Origin: Coriaria nepalensis | Lineage: Eukaryota > Streptophyta > Magnoliopsida > Cucurbitales > Coriariaceae | NCBI GenBank assembly: GCA_027186245.1 | Contig: CP114495.1 | Span: forward strand, 1,317,001 to 1,381,000 | Direction: 5' to 3' | Length of the DNA: 64,000 bases | Shown here: positions 10,484 through 21,837 of the stretch, piece by piece | How the letters are laid out: every line of letters starts with the position of its first letter | How positions within the stretch are numbered: position 1 is the first letter of the stretch | The notes under the pieces: generated by a model | What the model was told of the DNA's origin: nothing | The model's input: only the letters and a program-made list of their open reading frames with translations | The model's database searches: none | Position numbers and translations under genes: made by a program

Positions 10484-12916
10484 ATGGAAGAGCACCGCCA
10501 CCATCTTCACAATTCAAACCATGTCAAAGCGGCAAAAAAATCCTCCTCAAATGTCATGCTCGAGACCTGGTGGTTCTTCGCCATAGCCACCTCCATCAAG
10601 CTCCTTCTGATTCCTTCCTACCGCAGCACGGATTTTGAGGTACACCGTCACTGGCTCGCCTTAACTCGCTCTCTCTCTCTATCTCAATGGTATTACGACG
10701 AGACCAGCCCCTGGACTCTCGATTATCCGCCGTTCTTCGCCTACTTCGAACGATTCCTCTCAAATTTCGCTAATCTCGTCGATCCCCAAATTGTTCACCT
10801 TCAAAACGGTTTGAACTACGATTCGGACTCTGTAATCTACTTCCAGAGAGTCACTGTAATGATATCCGATCTTTGTCTTCTCTACGGCGTTTTTAGATTG
10901 ACGAGAAACTTAGATCCGTTGAAGCGAAGATTGATCTGCGCGTTGGTGATTTGGTCACCTATGTTGGTTATAGTGGATCATATGCATTTTCAGTACAATG
11001 GATTTCTTCTCGGCCTTTTACTGATTTCTCTTTCGTTTTTGGAGGAAGGAAGGGACTTGATTGGTGGATTTGTTTTTGCGGTTCTGTTGTGCTTTAAGCA
11101 TTTGTTTGCAGTGGCGGCTCCCGTTTATTTTGTGTACTTGTTGAGGCATTACTGCTGGGGTGACGGTTTCTGGCGGGGGTTGTGGCGGATTTTGGTTATG
11201 GGGACGGTGGTTGTGGCGGTTTTTGCAGCAGCTTATGGGCCATTTTTCTATCATGGGCAGGTATAGGTGTATAGCTATCTTCTCTCTTTTTCTTTTTTCT
11301 TATTTCGAATTTGAACATTTTTTCTGTGATATATCGTAAATTGCTTTTGCTATTGTGAGGCCAATAGAGTAGAATTTTGTTGACTCTTACAGTGCTTCGA
11401 ATAATTGACATTACATTTATATAGCATAGAAGAGCAAATCACTTGCTGTTTATGGCAGTTGGGTGTTCTAGTAACACTCTTGTCTATAGGTTGCAAAAGG
11501 TCCATCTCTTGTGTCCGAAAATTACGCTAGCTTAATCTGTTTCATTGATCATTGGTTTAAATTAGTGACTAGCAATGAATTTATTGCTAATCCCTTGTTG
11601 TTATGGCCATCAGCATTGACTCTTCCACCACCCGTATATTTATGCAGATACTGCAAGTGATTCAACGCATGTTTCCTTTTGGCAGGGGACTTTGTCATGC
11701 ATATTGGGCCCCAAATTTCTGGGTGTTCTATATCCTTCTGGATAAAGGGCTTGCTTTTTTGCTCAGAAGAATGGGGTTCAATATTCGCTTACCAACAGCT
11801 TCATTCACAGGCGGGCTTGTAGGTGATTCCTCCCCATTTGCTGTTCTACCTAAGGTAGAGATATCACCCTTCTATTAGCTAAAAATTTATGAAAGAAGTT
11901 AATGATTGATAAGCACCCTCTAATTAACTCGTTATTTAGTTGGGTTAAGTTAACTAAATAGTATATGATGCTATACTCTGTTGCTGCAGTACCAAAATTT
12001 CTGCCCTAGTAATTTCAAAGGTTGGCTGCAGGATTGGTCAATGGGTTTGATTTACTTTTCCAATCTAACAATATTGAAAACTTATTGGATTTCATGGAAT
12101 TGCAGGTCACTCCCTTGGCAACTCTTATCATGGTTCTGCTTTCTTTATCTCCTTGTCTTTTCAAGGCATGGAATAATCCAAAGCCTAAAATGATTACTAG
12201 ATGGGCAGCCTATGCTTATGCATGTGGGTTTCTTTTCGGTTGGCATGTTCATGAAAAGGCATCCATCCACTTTGTTATTCCACTTTCCATCGTTGCGGTC
12301 CAAAGTTTGGAGGATGCAAGGCATTTCTTCTTGACATCAATAGGTAATGTCATTCTTCTTACTATCTCATTAGTTATTGGCTACTGTCCTTAAGTGATAT
12401 CTTGAAACCGTATGACCTTAGTTGCTTCCATGCTAAAAGAATGAGCGCAACTAGAATCAGAATGCTATCCCATCTTTTCGGTTTTTCAATATCTGTTCTG
12501 CTTCTGTGTTTTGTGATGCAGTCTCTTGCTACTCACTGTTTCCACTCCTATATGAAGCTCAAGAATATCCCATAAAAGTTCTGTTACTTCTATCACATTC
12601 CATTCTAATGTGGTTGGGATTCTCGGCACAATTTAACCAAGGGGCCGCAGCCGAAAAGGCTTCATCAAAGAAAAAAGGAAGAAAGGGAAGCGAAAAGGGT
12701 ACCGAGCATGAAGGAGGATTTGTTGTCGGATGGCTCGAGACAAGTTATCTCCTCGGTCTTCTGGCTGTCGAGCTATGGGTTCAATTCTTGCATCCTTTGG
12801 TTTTCCAGGAAAAGTTTCCATTTCTACCCCTTATGTTAATATCTATTTATTGTTCATTGGGTGTCATGTACTCTTGGATTTGGCAGTTCATTTGGATCTT
12901 TAAATCTTCTAGTTGA
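10484..12916 (+). CDS. ALG8: ALG8, dolichyl-P-glucose alpha-1,3-glucosyltransferase
   Basis: Adds the second glucose to the Glc1Man9GlcNAc2-PP-dolichol precursor in the ER lumen during N-glycan assembly (ALG6/ALG8 family). Four exons: 10484-11260, 11648-11854, 12106-12343 and 12522-12916, all GT-AG with consistent phase, giving 538 residues, normal for the family. Family marks are IPSYRSTDFEVHRHWLA, TLDYPPFFAYFERFL, WSPMLVIVDHMHFQYNGF, FKHLFAVAAPVYF, MFPFGRGLCHAYWAPNFW and FGWHVHEKASIH. It is multi-spanning with many hydrophobic segments. A lysine-rich stretch (KASSKKKGRKG, exon 4) lies in a loop near the C-terminus. The frame stays open before exon 3 (from 12022), but family alignment places the junction at 12106 (LPK-VTPLATL). 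CPN10 is further along on the same strand, as in Arabidopsis. Confidence 0.95.
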
Positions 12917-13244
12917 TGAATTCTGAAATGTTTTTGTAAACACTTTGAAAAAAATTTTGTTCGAAACTTTACTTAACTTGAATACTCGATCAATTGGATA
13001 TACATTTCAAACTGCAGTTTTAAGTAAACAAAAACTGGAGTTTGTACATTATTAAGATTGTACCAGATTAATTATTTCTGTCTTTTACAGAATTTCCAGG
13101 AATTTGCCAAATGTCAGCAAAAGTTACAAGAATAAAATAAAAATAAAAAGTTGGATAAACAATGACCCCTGGATAGGCTTTTAAAAAGTTATTTTTTATG
13201 GATTAATCAATCTTATTTATGATAAATTGATATATAATTATTAA
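12917..13244. other. ALG8 3' flank
   Basis: AT-rich 3' flank of ALG8, probably including its 3' UTR. No other signal seen. Confidence 0.5.
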
Positions 13245-14617
13245 TGTTAGAATTTTTTGAATATGTGATGAAAGATGATTAGATTAAAAATTTTAATTAA
13301 ATACAAGTTAGTTATAACTAAATCGACTAAGTAATGTTAAATAATTAATATAAACGGTTAGAGGTTTATTTTAGTTTAGCAGTACTTAATTCCGGTCGAC
13401 TGAATATGATTTAATTCAAGTAAATTTTGATAAATATGAGATATTTATAATAAAATGGATATATTACTTGAATTGATGATGTGGCGCAAAGAATGATTAT
13501 AGATCACTTGTACAAGAATTATGGGAGATTTAATCTCGACTGTTTGGAGAAAATACAAAACTATTTCCACCCGACTTAGGAGTTTCAGCTGAAATTGGAG
13601 AAGGAATCAAGAGGATCGACTGAAATATAAGGGAAGATGAGAGATGTTTGGCTAAGATGCTCGCTTAAACAAATTTTACCCCATAAGCAAATGGAAGTCG
13701 ACCATTCTCTACTCACTCCAACGTGCGGCCAAAAATGTAGGAGAAATAGGGAGAGTGGGCGAATTTGGTGGAAAGTGGGGGGAGTTTGTTTCAATAAATC
13801 TAAACCCAAAGTCGACCGAAAGTTGAGTCAATAACTATCCAACTAAAGAGATGGCGAGAGACTGAGGCCCACTGAGTGGGGAAAGTGGCGCCAAATTTGG
13901 GGGGAGTAGGAGGTCGACTTCAACTTATTTATAAGGATGACATCAACTTGTTTGCCTATAAATAAAAAGCTTGTGAAAGACAAAAATCATCTTTCCGATC
14001 AATCAAATCATCACATGGATAATAAATAAAAAAAATCGAGCAACATTCGTAAATTCTCTTTATGTTTTAACAAAATTTTTCTCAAAATTTACACCACACT
14101 TATCTTTTTTCGATTCTTCTGCGAATTATGTTTTTTCTTAGATCTGTTCTTCAAAATTAGTAATTAGAATACCATATTCTTACATAAGTGATAGTCGAAA
14201 TCTACCAGTCATTAATTAGATATGTTCGTCTCTTTTTTTATTTATTTAATTTTTCAGTTATCACATTCATAAAAATATAATTAATTTAAATTAATTTCTT
14301 ATCATAAATTATATCTATTTATTTTAATTTTGTCATTTTATTAAAATATTATTTATTTATTTCTATCTTTTAATATTCATTTCCATTTTTGTTTAATATT
14401 TACTTTGTTAATATTAATTCAATATGTTAATCAATAAATACATCGAAAATAAATTTAAATTATTTCATCTAATTAAAAGTCATATCAATTTTATTAATAT
14501 ATTTTTTTTTTAATTTTATAATATAAAAATTATTTTAACTTTTTAATATACTCGTATTTTTTTTATTTTCAATTACCTATCGTTAAAGGATAAATTTATC
14601 AAAATTCAATCCCAACA
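13245..14617 (+). repeat. Solo LTR of a Ty3/gypsy-like family
   Basis: A 1.37 kb block beginning TGTTAGAATTT and ending CCCAACA, with the TG...CA ends typical of LTRs. The flanking five bases are ATTAA and TTTAA, a possibly worn target duplication. A TATAAATA box sits at 13957-13964, followed by a leader-like sequence. The second half (14040-14330) is clearly homologous to 40760-41060 in the other LTR copy: both share the order CACCACACTTAT, GTTCTTC..AATTAG, AGTGATAGTC, TTATTTAA. No internal retrotransposon coding lies next to it, so it is a solo LTR. The short frames inside it (13585-13834) are not genes. Confidence 0.75.
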
Positions 14618-14956
14618 TTTAAACCCTATTAATACTATAAAGTTGATATTTAGAGTGAGATAAATAAATATAAGACGGATGCTAGATTAATTATTAGTAT
14701 CTTAAAATAAAGATAATAAGTGGGTCCCAGTCTGGTTTACTACGTGTACGGTCCGATTTTGCTGGTTTGTTGCTTACTAAAGAGGACAGCGGAAATTTTC
14801 TTTTCTTTACCTCTCTCTCTCCGTCTCTCTCAACAGAGACGGGGACTTCGTCATATCTATAGGTTACTTCTTCCCACGACCACCATTTTTTCCCCCATTT
14901 TCACTTTCTCTCTCTATAACCTTTACCTTTTCTCTCCTCTCCCTTTTGGCCGAGCC

Positions 14957-17900
14957 ATGGGCTCGAGCAGCAGCCACTTAGGTTCGCGCCCGTCTCGGTC
15001 TCGGCTCGATCGTGTAAAACGAAAGCGAAGCTTCTCGAGGCTCTTCTGCCGTAGCTCCGTTTCCGGCCCCTCGTCGGAGGTACCGATTATCGATATCTGG
15101 ATGAAATTGAATCTTCGTCTCCAGAAATATTTAATCTGATTTTGAGCTTTTCTTCATATTCAGTATGATCTTTGATTAGCTTGTCGGTGAATTTCATTTT
15201 ATTCTTAGTGAACTTTTTTTTTGGGGGTTAGAAATGGCCATTTGAATCTGTGAATTGAGTTACTTTTCTTTTTCGTATTTAAAATTCCTGGTTAGCTTAC
15301 TGTTCGAAGTAGTATGATTTAGTAGCGGTGAGACCTGAGAAAGCTCGAGAGAAACCGAGCGTGACTATGATCGGGAACTTGATTGGAGTAAAAGGTTCGA
15401 GATGTGACAGGGAAAGGAGATGGTATATGTTCTATTGATTGGCTCGAGGTAAAGAAAATTGTGTGAGATAATGGTCTGTTATTCTGCCAATCCCTTGATT
15501 CCTTCAGTTCAAGGTAGATGTTTAGCTATCAACTTCTTGTAAAAACATCATTTTTAGATAGTTTGGACAATCCTATCTAGTATTATCTAATATGGATCAA
15601 GCAAATTTGTTTTCAAGTGCAGTTTTAGATTCCGTATATTTTCTCTAAGTCGTCCTGTCCTAATCTCTTTATAAAATGTTAGTTAATCTCTCATCTTGAG
15701 CCCCTAAATTCTTTGTTGATGAATTCTGTTCGGTCTACACTACTCTCTGAGGAGACTCTTTTTAACCCATCCCTGTCATTTTGGGACTTTAATGTGAAAC
15801 GTATTCGAACCATTTAACATTACCTGATATCATTCTTTACTTATAGATGGAAGATTGTTCTTCCGAATCACTGAGAAGCTCTCTGGAAGTTGTTTCTGCT
15901 CCTGTAAATGTTCCTATGAGTTCTAAGGAGCCTGTTTCTATCTTTACTTCTGAAAATGGATGTAGTAGCTCCAAGTCTGAAAATGGAGTCTCATCTGAAA
16001 GCAGTCATGGACTCTTAAATAGCAATACAAAATTCACATCCGGGAGTAGCAAAATACTTCCTCCTCAAGTAAATGGTTATTGTGGTCCCATCAAAGATAA
16101 ATGCAAGCTTACTCGTGATAAAGTGATAGCCACCTCTAAAGAACTGGCTCCGTTGGAGTTGGTATCTCTAAGTGCAACAGGTGGTTTGGACATGTTTGTT
16201 GACTCGAATAATTTAACAAACAGACCACCAACTTTCATTTCTGCAGAGTGTACACCTTCGAGTAGTGAAGCTCAGGAGCTAGAAAGTTCTTGTTCAACAG
16301 CAGAGCTTGTTGCAGCTGTAGACATCGACTTTTCTGATTCCATTTCTGCAGTCTCTGATTCTTCAGTTTCTCTTCAGACAAGACATGAGTCAGCTTCAGG
16401 TGTTTCAGTACCAGGTACGGGACTTGTTGTATCTGATGGAGGACAAGATCCAATACAGAGAAGTCCTATCCATACTCGTGTGGTGAGTAATCCATCTAAC
16501 ACACCCTCTGGCAGTGTTTCTGAAGTGAGAAACCACGAGGCAAGAAGGAATGACGGAAGTTTGTTTCCCCTTGCATCCTCAAGGCGACATTATAGAAGAC
16601 GTATAGGTGGTCCCACCATCATTTATAGAAATAGCCATATTGATGAACTAGGATCTCATGATAGGTGGCTCATTGATTTTAGTGGTGTTCGACCTGCTGA
16701 TGAGATCACTAATGATTCAAGACCCTCTCCTTCTAGAAGTGATCATGATTCTAGACACCCTCTATCCACAAATCATCAACAAATGATTGAAAGACAACAG
16801 CTGTCAAGAAATGAGGTAATACTTGGTGCAAACTTTGGAACTATAGCTCATTTTTTCTATCATGCTTTATCACTCTTTCACTAAAATGATTCTTTACAGG
16901 ATTCAAGTGCCAATAATAACCATGATGAGGGAGGCTCACAAACCTCCCTTTGTGCATCTGGACTCCATCCTGATGGTTCCTGTTCCTGCCACTCCTCCTT
17001 GATGGCTGAACTGTCAAGTACTCGTGCAAGTATTTCCAGAATAATCATGCTTGCTGAGGCACTATATGAGGTAAGATCCATTGTCCAATTGTGTGTGTGT
17101 GTGTTTTTTTTTTAATTATTATTATTAATTTTTTAGTTTTTTTAAGACAGACCTTTTTGACTTATTTCAACGGGATATGCAACACATGTCTTGTGAAATC
17201 CCATGAATACATTTTTTTCTTTTTGTAATTGGAATTCCTTTTTCAATGCTCCTCAAGGTTTTTGATCTATAAGTTGGCCAGTGGGGAGGGTAAGTTTGAA
17301 GCGGTGCATGCTTTTAGCTCAATGAGCTTTTCTTATTCCAAGCTGAGTTGACATGGGTGTGAAATTTGAAATGCTCTAAGTATGATTGTTACTTAAATTT
17401 ACACTTACAGGGTGGCAATGAATTTGCAGGTCTTGGATGAAATACATAGCCATCCAGTTTCACTTTCATCATCTATGCACTCGCTTGCAGCTCCAGAAGA
17501 AGTCGTCAACTCATTTACCACCAAGAATTACAAGAAGTCAGAGACTACATTGAACGAGGCTCAAGACGCGGAACAGTATGTTTTCCTAAAATGATTTGTC
17601 AGACATGTTCCATAAAGCTTTCATTTCCTTCCCTTCAATAAGAATCACTCCTCTCTTAGATCTTATACACATTTCACCTTCAGGTGTTATATTTGCCTGG
17701 CTGAGTACGAGGAAGGCGATGAAATAAGAGTTCTCCCTTGTTGCCATGAATATCATATAGCATGCATCGACAAATGGCTTAAAGAAATGCACAGGTACAT
17801 TCCTTCTTCATCATTAATTATCGAATCGGTTCACTCTATTTCACTTTCCCATTTTCGTAAAGCCTATATTCAAAACTCTTTACTTATGTTTCCATATCGG

Positions 17901-17993
17901 GCATGATTCAGTGTTTGCCCAGTCTGCAGGGGAGATGTCTGCAAGGGCATTGCTCAAGCTCCCATCCCGGATCCAGAAACCCCATTTCTTTGA
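14957..17993 (+). CDS. RING-H2 finger E3 ubiquitin-protein ligase
   Basis: Six coding exons: 14957-15079, 15847-16815, 16900-17070, 17430-17575, 17684-17794 and 17912-17993, giving 533 residues. Almost the whole protein is low-complexity and serine-rich. The only firm domain is a C-terminal RING-H2 at about residues 471-512: CYIC, then [16 protein letters not shown], then CPVC, which supplies the eight zinc ligands. It should catalyse ubiquitin transfer from an E2. The N-terminus MGSSSS followed by a basic stretch ([12 protein letters not shown]) could be N-myristoylated and membrane-bound; that is inference. The block [13 protein letters not shown] is a further basic patch. Each internal intron is GT-AG and phase-consistent; a nearer acceptor for exon 4 (17410) would give a stop. 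The target and the closest named relative are unknown to me. Confidence 0.85.
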
Positions 17994-19818
17994 ATCGAAC
18001 ATGCTTGAAAAGTCTGTTGTATTTAGATATGTTAAGTACATACACCTGCATACATATCTCTCTTTCACGTCAAGATGAACAACAACACATCACTCTTCCA
18101 AAATGACAGTCACTGTAAAATATTTTGATGTTACCCTGCAATAAAGGAGAAGGAAATGAAAGCCACGAGAACAGGAAAGGCCTTGCTTTCAGAGTACTGA
18201 GTGTATGGCATCATTTTCATGCACAAATATTAATTGCTATGCGCCCCCCTAAATTTATTGCACGAGACTAGACAGGGCGGTAGCACTAGATCCCCTTGAT
18301 GCCTGCCTATTCGAGTAAATAAATATGTTAAATATGGAATTGTAACACTACCCTTTATTATGCATGGTAAAAGTCTAATTTAGTGTATTTTAAAGCTAGA
18401 TTTTATTGACCTAAAGCTAGATTTGGTGGGTCCAAACCCAAACTCAATTGCACGCACTAAATTGTCATCTAATAAACCTATCAACCTCGGAGTGTCGGAG
18501 TTTTGAATGTAGCCGGATATTCTCTTTGTCTCACCGGCCGGCTGATTTATCATTATTTAAGTTGGTAGTTTAAATGGCAGCTAAGTTATTATACTTTCTT
18601 TAAAAAAAGTTAAAAATCTAATTTTAATTCATATATTATTTTTATTAAATGAAATAGGATAATTTTTATCTTACGGTAAAAATTAAAATAAGTTTGAACT
18701 TTGAATGTACGAGATAGTAAGATTGAAAGATTTATTTCAACAAAATCTCAATTATCTTAATGACTTTATTTTATTAAATTAACTATTAAAAATCTATTTT
18801 GATATATCGGATATAATTTTTATTAGAAATATTCAAATATGATAAATTTAAGAAGATCTGATTATAAATATTATATATTAAGAAGTTAATATACAAACGG
18901 TATAAAAATTATATAAAATTTATAAATACATTATTTTATAAATATAAGTATATTATTCTCGAATTAGAATAAACTAAAAAAATATTAAGTAAGATTAATT
19001 AATATATAAAAGTTCTATTCTAATTACGATCGTACAATATAAATCACATTTTATACAAGTTATTCTTTAATTAGTTTCCGATTTCTTAGGATATGCCAAG
19101 AGTGTAGATGAAGTAATTTGGATGAATTAATTTGTTAATTAATTTGTTAATTAATTTGATGAGCTTGTCTAAAGTGGGTGATTGAAAAAAGAAAGGGAAG
19201 AAATCTAACTATATTTTTAAAAATAATTAAAAAAAGTAATGTATGTAAAACTAGATAATGATGTTAGTTATGGTAAATTAACTAACAACAACATAGTACT
19301 ACTACATGAACACTAAGAGGTGTATGGATAAATATTTGGATGATGAACTTGTCGTGTTTCTTTTTTTGTTCTTCTTCCACTGTCTCCATTACTTTGTTTG
19401 TTTAATCCATCATTACAAGCTGCATGCATGTTGGGACAATGCAAAAACACATCTTGTTAATTAATTAATTAATTACTTAAATATCAATAATTACAATTAA
19501 CATCATTAACCGAGTTTTGAAGAGTTGACCCGACATGCAAGCAAATAGATGGTGAGGTTAATTTCCTTTTGACTTTTATGTGTCTGGAAATTCATTTAAA
19601 AATTAACGTTAATTACGTATTAATTTTATTATAATAATAATAATTTATTACTACTTTAATTTAAAAGTAACTGAAAGTAAGAAAAAAGAATTATTGCATC
19701 TCTTCTCTACTTATCCTACAGCACCTGCAACTGAAGTGGGCCCCACACCAACCGTCTGAATGGTGCCGTCTTTGAAAATCTGAGAGTGCATTTATAGTAC
19801 TCTGCATTTTGTTTGTCC

Positions 19819-19842
19819 CTCTCTCTCTCTCTCTCTCTCTCT

Positions 19843-19874
<32 letters not shown>

Positions 19875-19875
19875 T
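19819..19875. repeat. Compound (CT)n-(TA)n microsatellite
   Basis: About 12 CT units followed by about 16 imperfect TA units, upstream of the ATL gene. Confidence 0.9.
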
Positions 19876-20109
19876 AATTATATAAATAAAAAAGGATATT
19901 TAATAAATGGATTGAAATTAATGGACAGGTTGCCCTACTCCCATGAATATGCATCAACCGCATTCAATTCCATGACCATCTCCTTCCAACTCTTTCTCCG
20001 CTTTCCCTCCACCTCCAGCGCCACGGCGCCACCATTACATTCAGCACTCCCGCCCTACACGGTATCTCCTTCCACGTGCCTCTCACGTGTCCCTTATTTC
20101 TCCTTTCTC

Positions 20110-20110
20110 T

Positions 20111-20146
<36 letters not shown>
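20110..20146. repeat. (TA)n microsatellite
   Basis: TA run about 50 bases before the ATL start codon, within its likely leader or core promoter. Confidence 0.9.
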
Positions 20147-20191
20147 AAATCCTCACCTCTTCTTACTCACTCTCTCTAGGTGCGATTAAGT

Positions 20192-21232
20192 ATGTCTTCA
20201 CTAACAACAGAACCTCCGCCATTGATGAACTCTTTGAGCTCTGCAGGCTTCAACTCCAACTCTCCATCTCACAGTACGATACGAAATCTAAGTCCTAGCA
20301 TTCTCATAATCATTCTGATCCTAGCTATTACTATCATCGTCTCTGTTTCTATGTGCCTCCTCCTCCGTCAAATCAATCGGCGATGTCTTGACTACCTCTC
20401 CACCACCGCCATTGCTACCACCTCTTCTGCTTCCTCGTCTGTTTCCATCTCCTCCGGCCGCCGTGTTTCTCCAGAGCAAGAGCTTCATATCAACACTACC
20501 ACTAATACATTCTCTAGAGCTGTAATCGATTCTCTTCCTCTCTTCACCTTCGCCTCCATCACTCGCCGATCCTCCTCCACCAAAATCGCCGCCGATTGCG
20601 CCGTATGCTTGTCGAAGTTCGAACCACAGGACGAGCTCCGTCTTCTACCGCTGTGCGGCCATGCCTTTCACGCGCATTGCATCGACACTTGGCTCTACTC
20701 TAATCAAACCTGTCCGCTCTGCCGCTCCGTTATTTTCGCTTCAGAATCCGACCTCGCGAAGGCATTATTACCTTCCTATGGAACTGAAATCCGTACAGGA
20801 GATAGCTTTCGCCTTGAGATTGGAAATGTCAGTCGCCGGCAAGCTGTTTCCGATTCCGCTGAGGCAGCCAGGAGATCGTACTCGATTGGATCGTTCGAGT
20901 ACCTCGTCGATGACGAATCTGAGGTGAGCTTCAGCAATGTGCATCGAAGAACAGTCTCCGACAAGGAACAAAACGAAAGCTCAGTAGCCTCAATTCCGCC
21001 GGAAAATAACCTAGCCGCCGAGGTAGCTACTGGGAGGAGCTGGTTCATGGACTACGTAGACAGGCTGTCCAATTCGATTTCTTCACGAGCGCACTCTTTC
21101 CGGAGCTCCGGAAGGCATTTCACCAGTAGTAGTCGTCGGAGCGAGCTCAACATTACCGGCGAATGGGACGTGGAAGGTAATCGTGTTGGTGAAGAGATCG
21201 TGGAGATGTTTAGGTGGTTTTCGGGGGTATGA
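20192..21232 (+). CDS. ATL-family RING-H2 E3 ubiquitin ligase (ATL4-like)
   Basis: Intronless, as usual for ATL genes, 346 residues from the ATG at 20192. The in-frame GTG twelve bases upstream is not a plausible plant start. One transmembrane segment lies at about residues 36-59 (ILIIILILAITIIVSVSMCL). A VIDSLPLF stretch stands where ATLs usually have the GLD motif. The RING-H2 at about 136-177 has CAVC, LPLCGHAFHAHCIDTWL and CPLC, with all eight ligands present. The C-terminal region is serine-rich. It should act as a membrane-anchored ubiquitin ligase; ATLs often respond to elicitors or carbon/nitrogen status. ATL4 sits next to CPN10 and near eIF4G in Arabidopsis as I recall, which fits this location. 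The substrate is unknown. Confidence 0.9.
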   Translation: MSSLTTEPPPLMNSLSSAGFNSNSPSHSTIRNLSPSILIIILILAITIIVSVSMCLLLRQINRRCLDYLSTTAIATTSSASSSVSISSGRRVSPEQELHINTTTNTFSRAVIDSLPLFTFASITRRSSSTKIAADCAVCLSKFEPQDELRLLPLCGHAFHAHCIDTWLYSNQTCPLCRSVIFASESDLAKALLPSYGTEIRTGDSFRLEIGNVSRRQAVSDSAEAARRSYSIGSFEYLVDDESEVSFSNVHRRTVSDKEQNESSVASIPPENNLAAEVATGRSWFMDYVDRLSNSISSRAHSFRSSGRHFTSSSRRSELNITGEWDVEGNRVGEEIVEMFRWFSGV

Positions 21233-21837
21233 ACCGTAATTTGTTTACATACTCTGTCCATTTCTATAATTCTTTTACCCTGTTTTCACTACTTCCACTC
21301 TGTTTTGCCTTTGTATCCACTCCCTCGCTCAGAAAAAAAAAAAAAAAACAGAAAAAGCCAGTTATACCAGAGAGTGGATAAATCAAAAAGTTAAAAGTGG
21401 AAATAGGAGGTTTTTAAGTAGATTGTAGATACCATAACAGAGAGGGAAAACTGCAGTTTTGAGTAACACTAGAGAAATGAAAACTACATTATGAATTTCA
21501 GTTTACTGCTAATTACTGCTGCTACATATTTTTAAAGTGCTTCTTTTTTGCCCAAGAACAATTTCGTTTGCCCCTCCATTTCTTTCTTTTTTGCTTTTTT
21601 CTGGGAATCCTGTCTTTGCTTGTTGAAGATGCCAAGCAGCAACAAAAGAAAGATATGGATTGTGGGGTTCAAAGAAGAAAGATTGGGTGGATCAGCAGAA
21701 CATGTTTATGAGCTGGTAATGAAATTATGAAAGCAAGGTTGACATAGCAGACAAGCAGTTGTAACTGTAAGATTACAAGGCTATTCAATAAAGAGAGAAA
21801 TGAAGGAAATTTTGATACCAACTTTATGAAACTATTA
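21233..21837. other. Convergent spacer between ATL and receptor kinase
   Basis: Holds the two facing 3' UTRs. A poly-A run at about 21332-21349 and CTTT-rich segments are visible. The 60-codon frame at 21548-21730 has no family match, so no further gene is called. Confidence 0.55.

Larger units (their letters stand above)
17994..20191. other. Spacer between the two RING genes
   Basis: No gene seen. The first 300 bases are probably 3' UTR. The rest is AT-rich, with a triplet of the 12-base unit AATTAATTTGTT near 19125-19160. A (CT)n plus (TA)n compound microsatellite lies at 19819-19875 in the likely ATL promoter or leader, and a further (TA)n at 20110-20146. The open frame beginning at 19813 is a product of these repeats and has no family match. 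Confidence 0.6.

Noticed and set aside
12022..12105. Open frame extending upstream of ALG8 exon 3
   Set aside because: Family alignment joins LPK directly to VTPLATL, so this stretch is intron that happens to be open.
19813..20191. Long frame before the ATL gene, including a 161-codon reading
   Set aside because: Made of CT and TA microsatellites read as protein; probably promoter and leader of the ATL gene.
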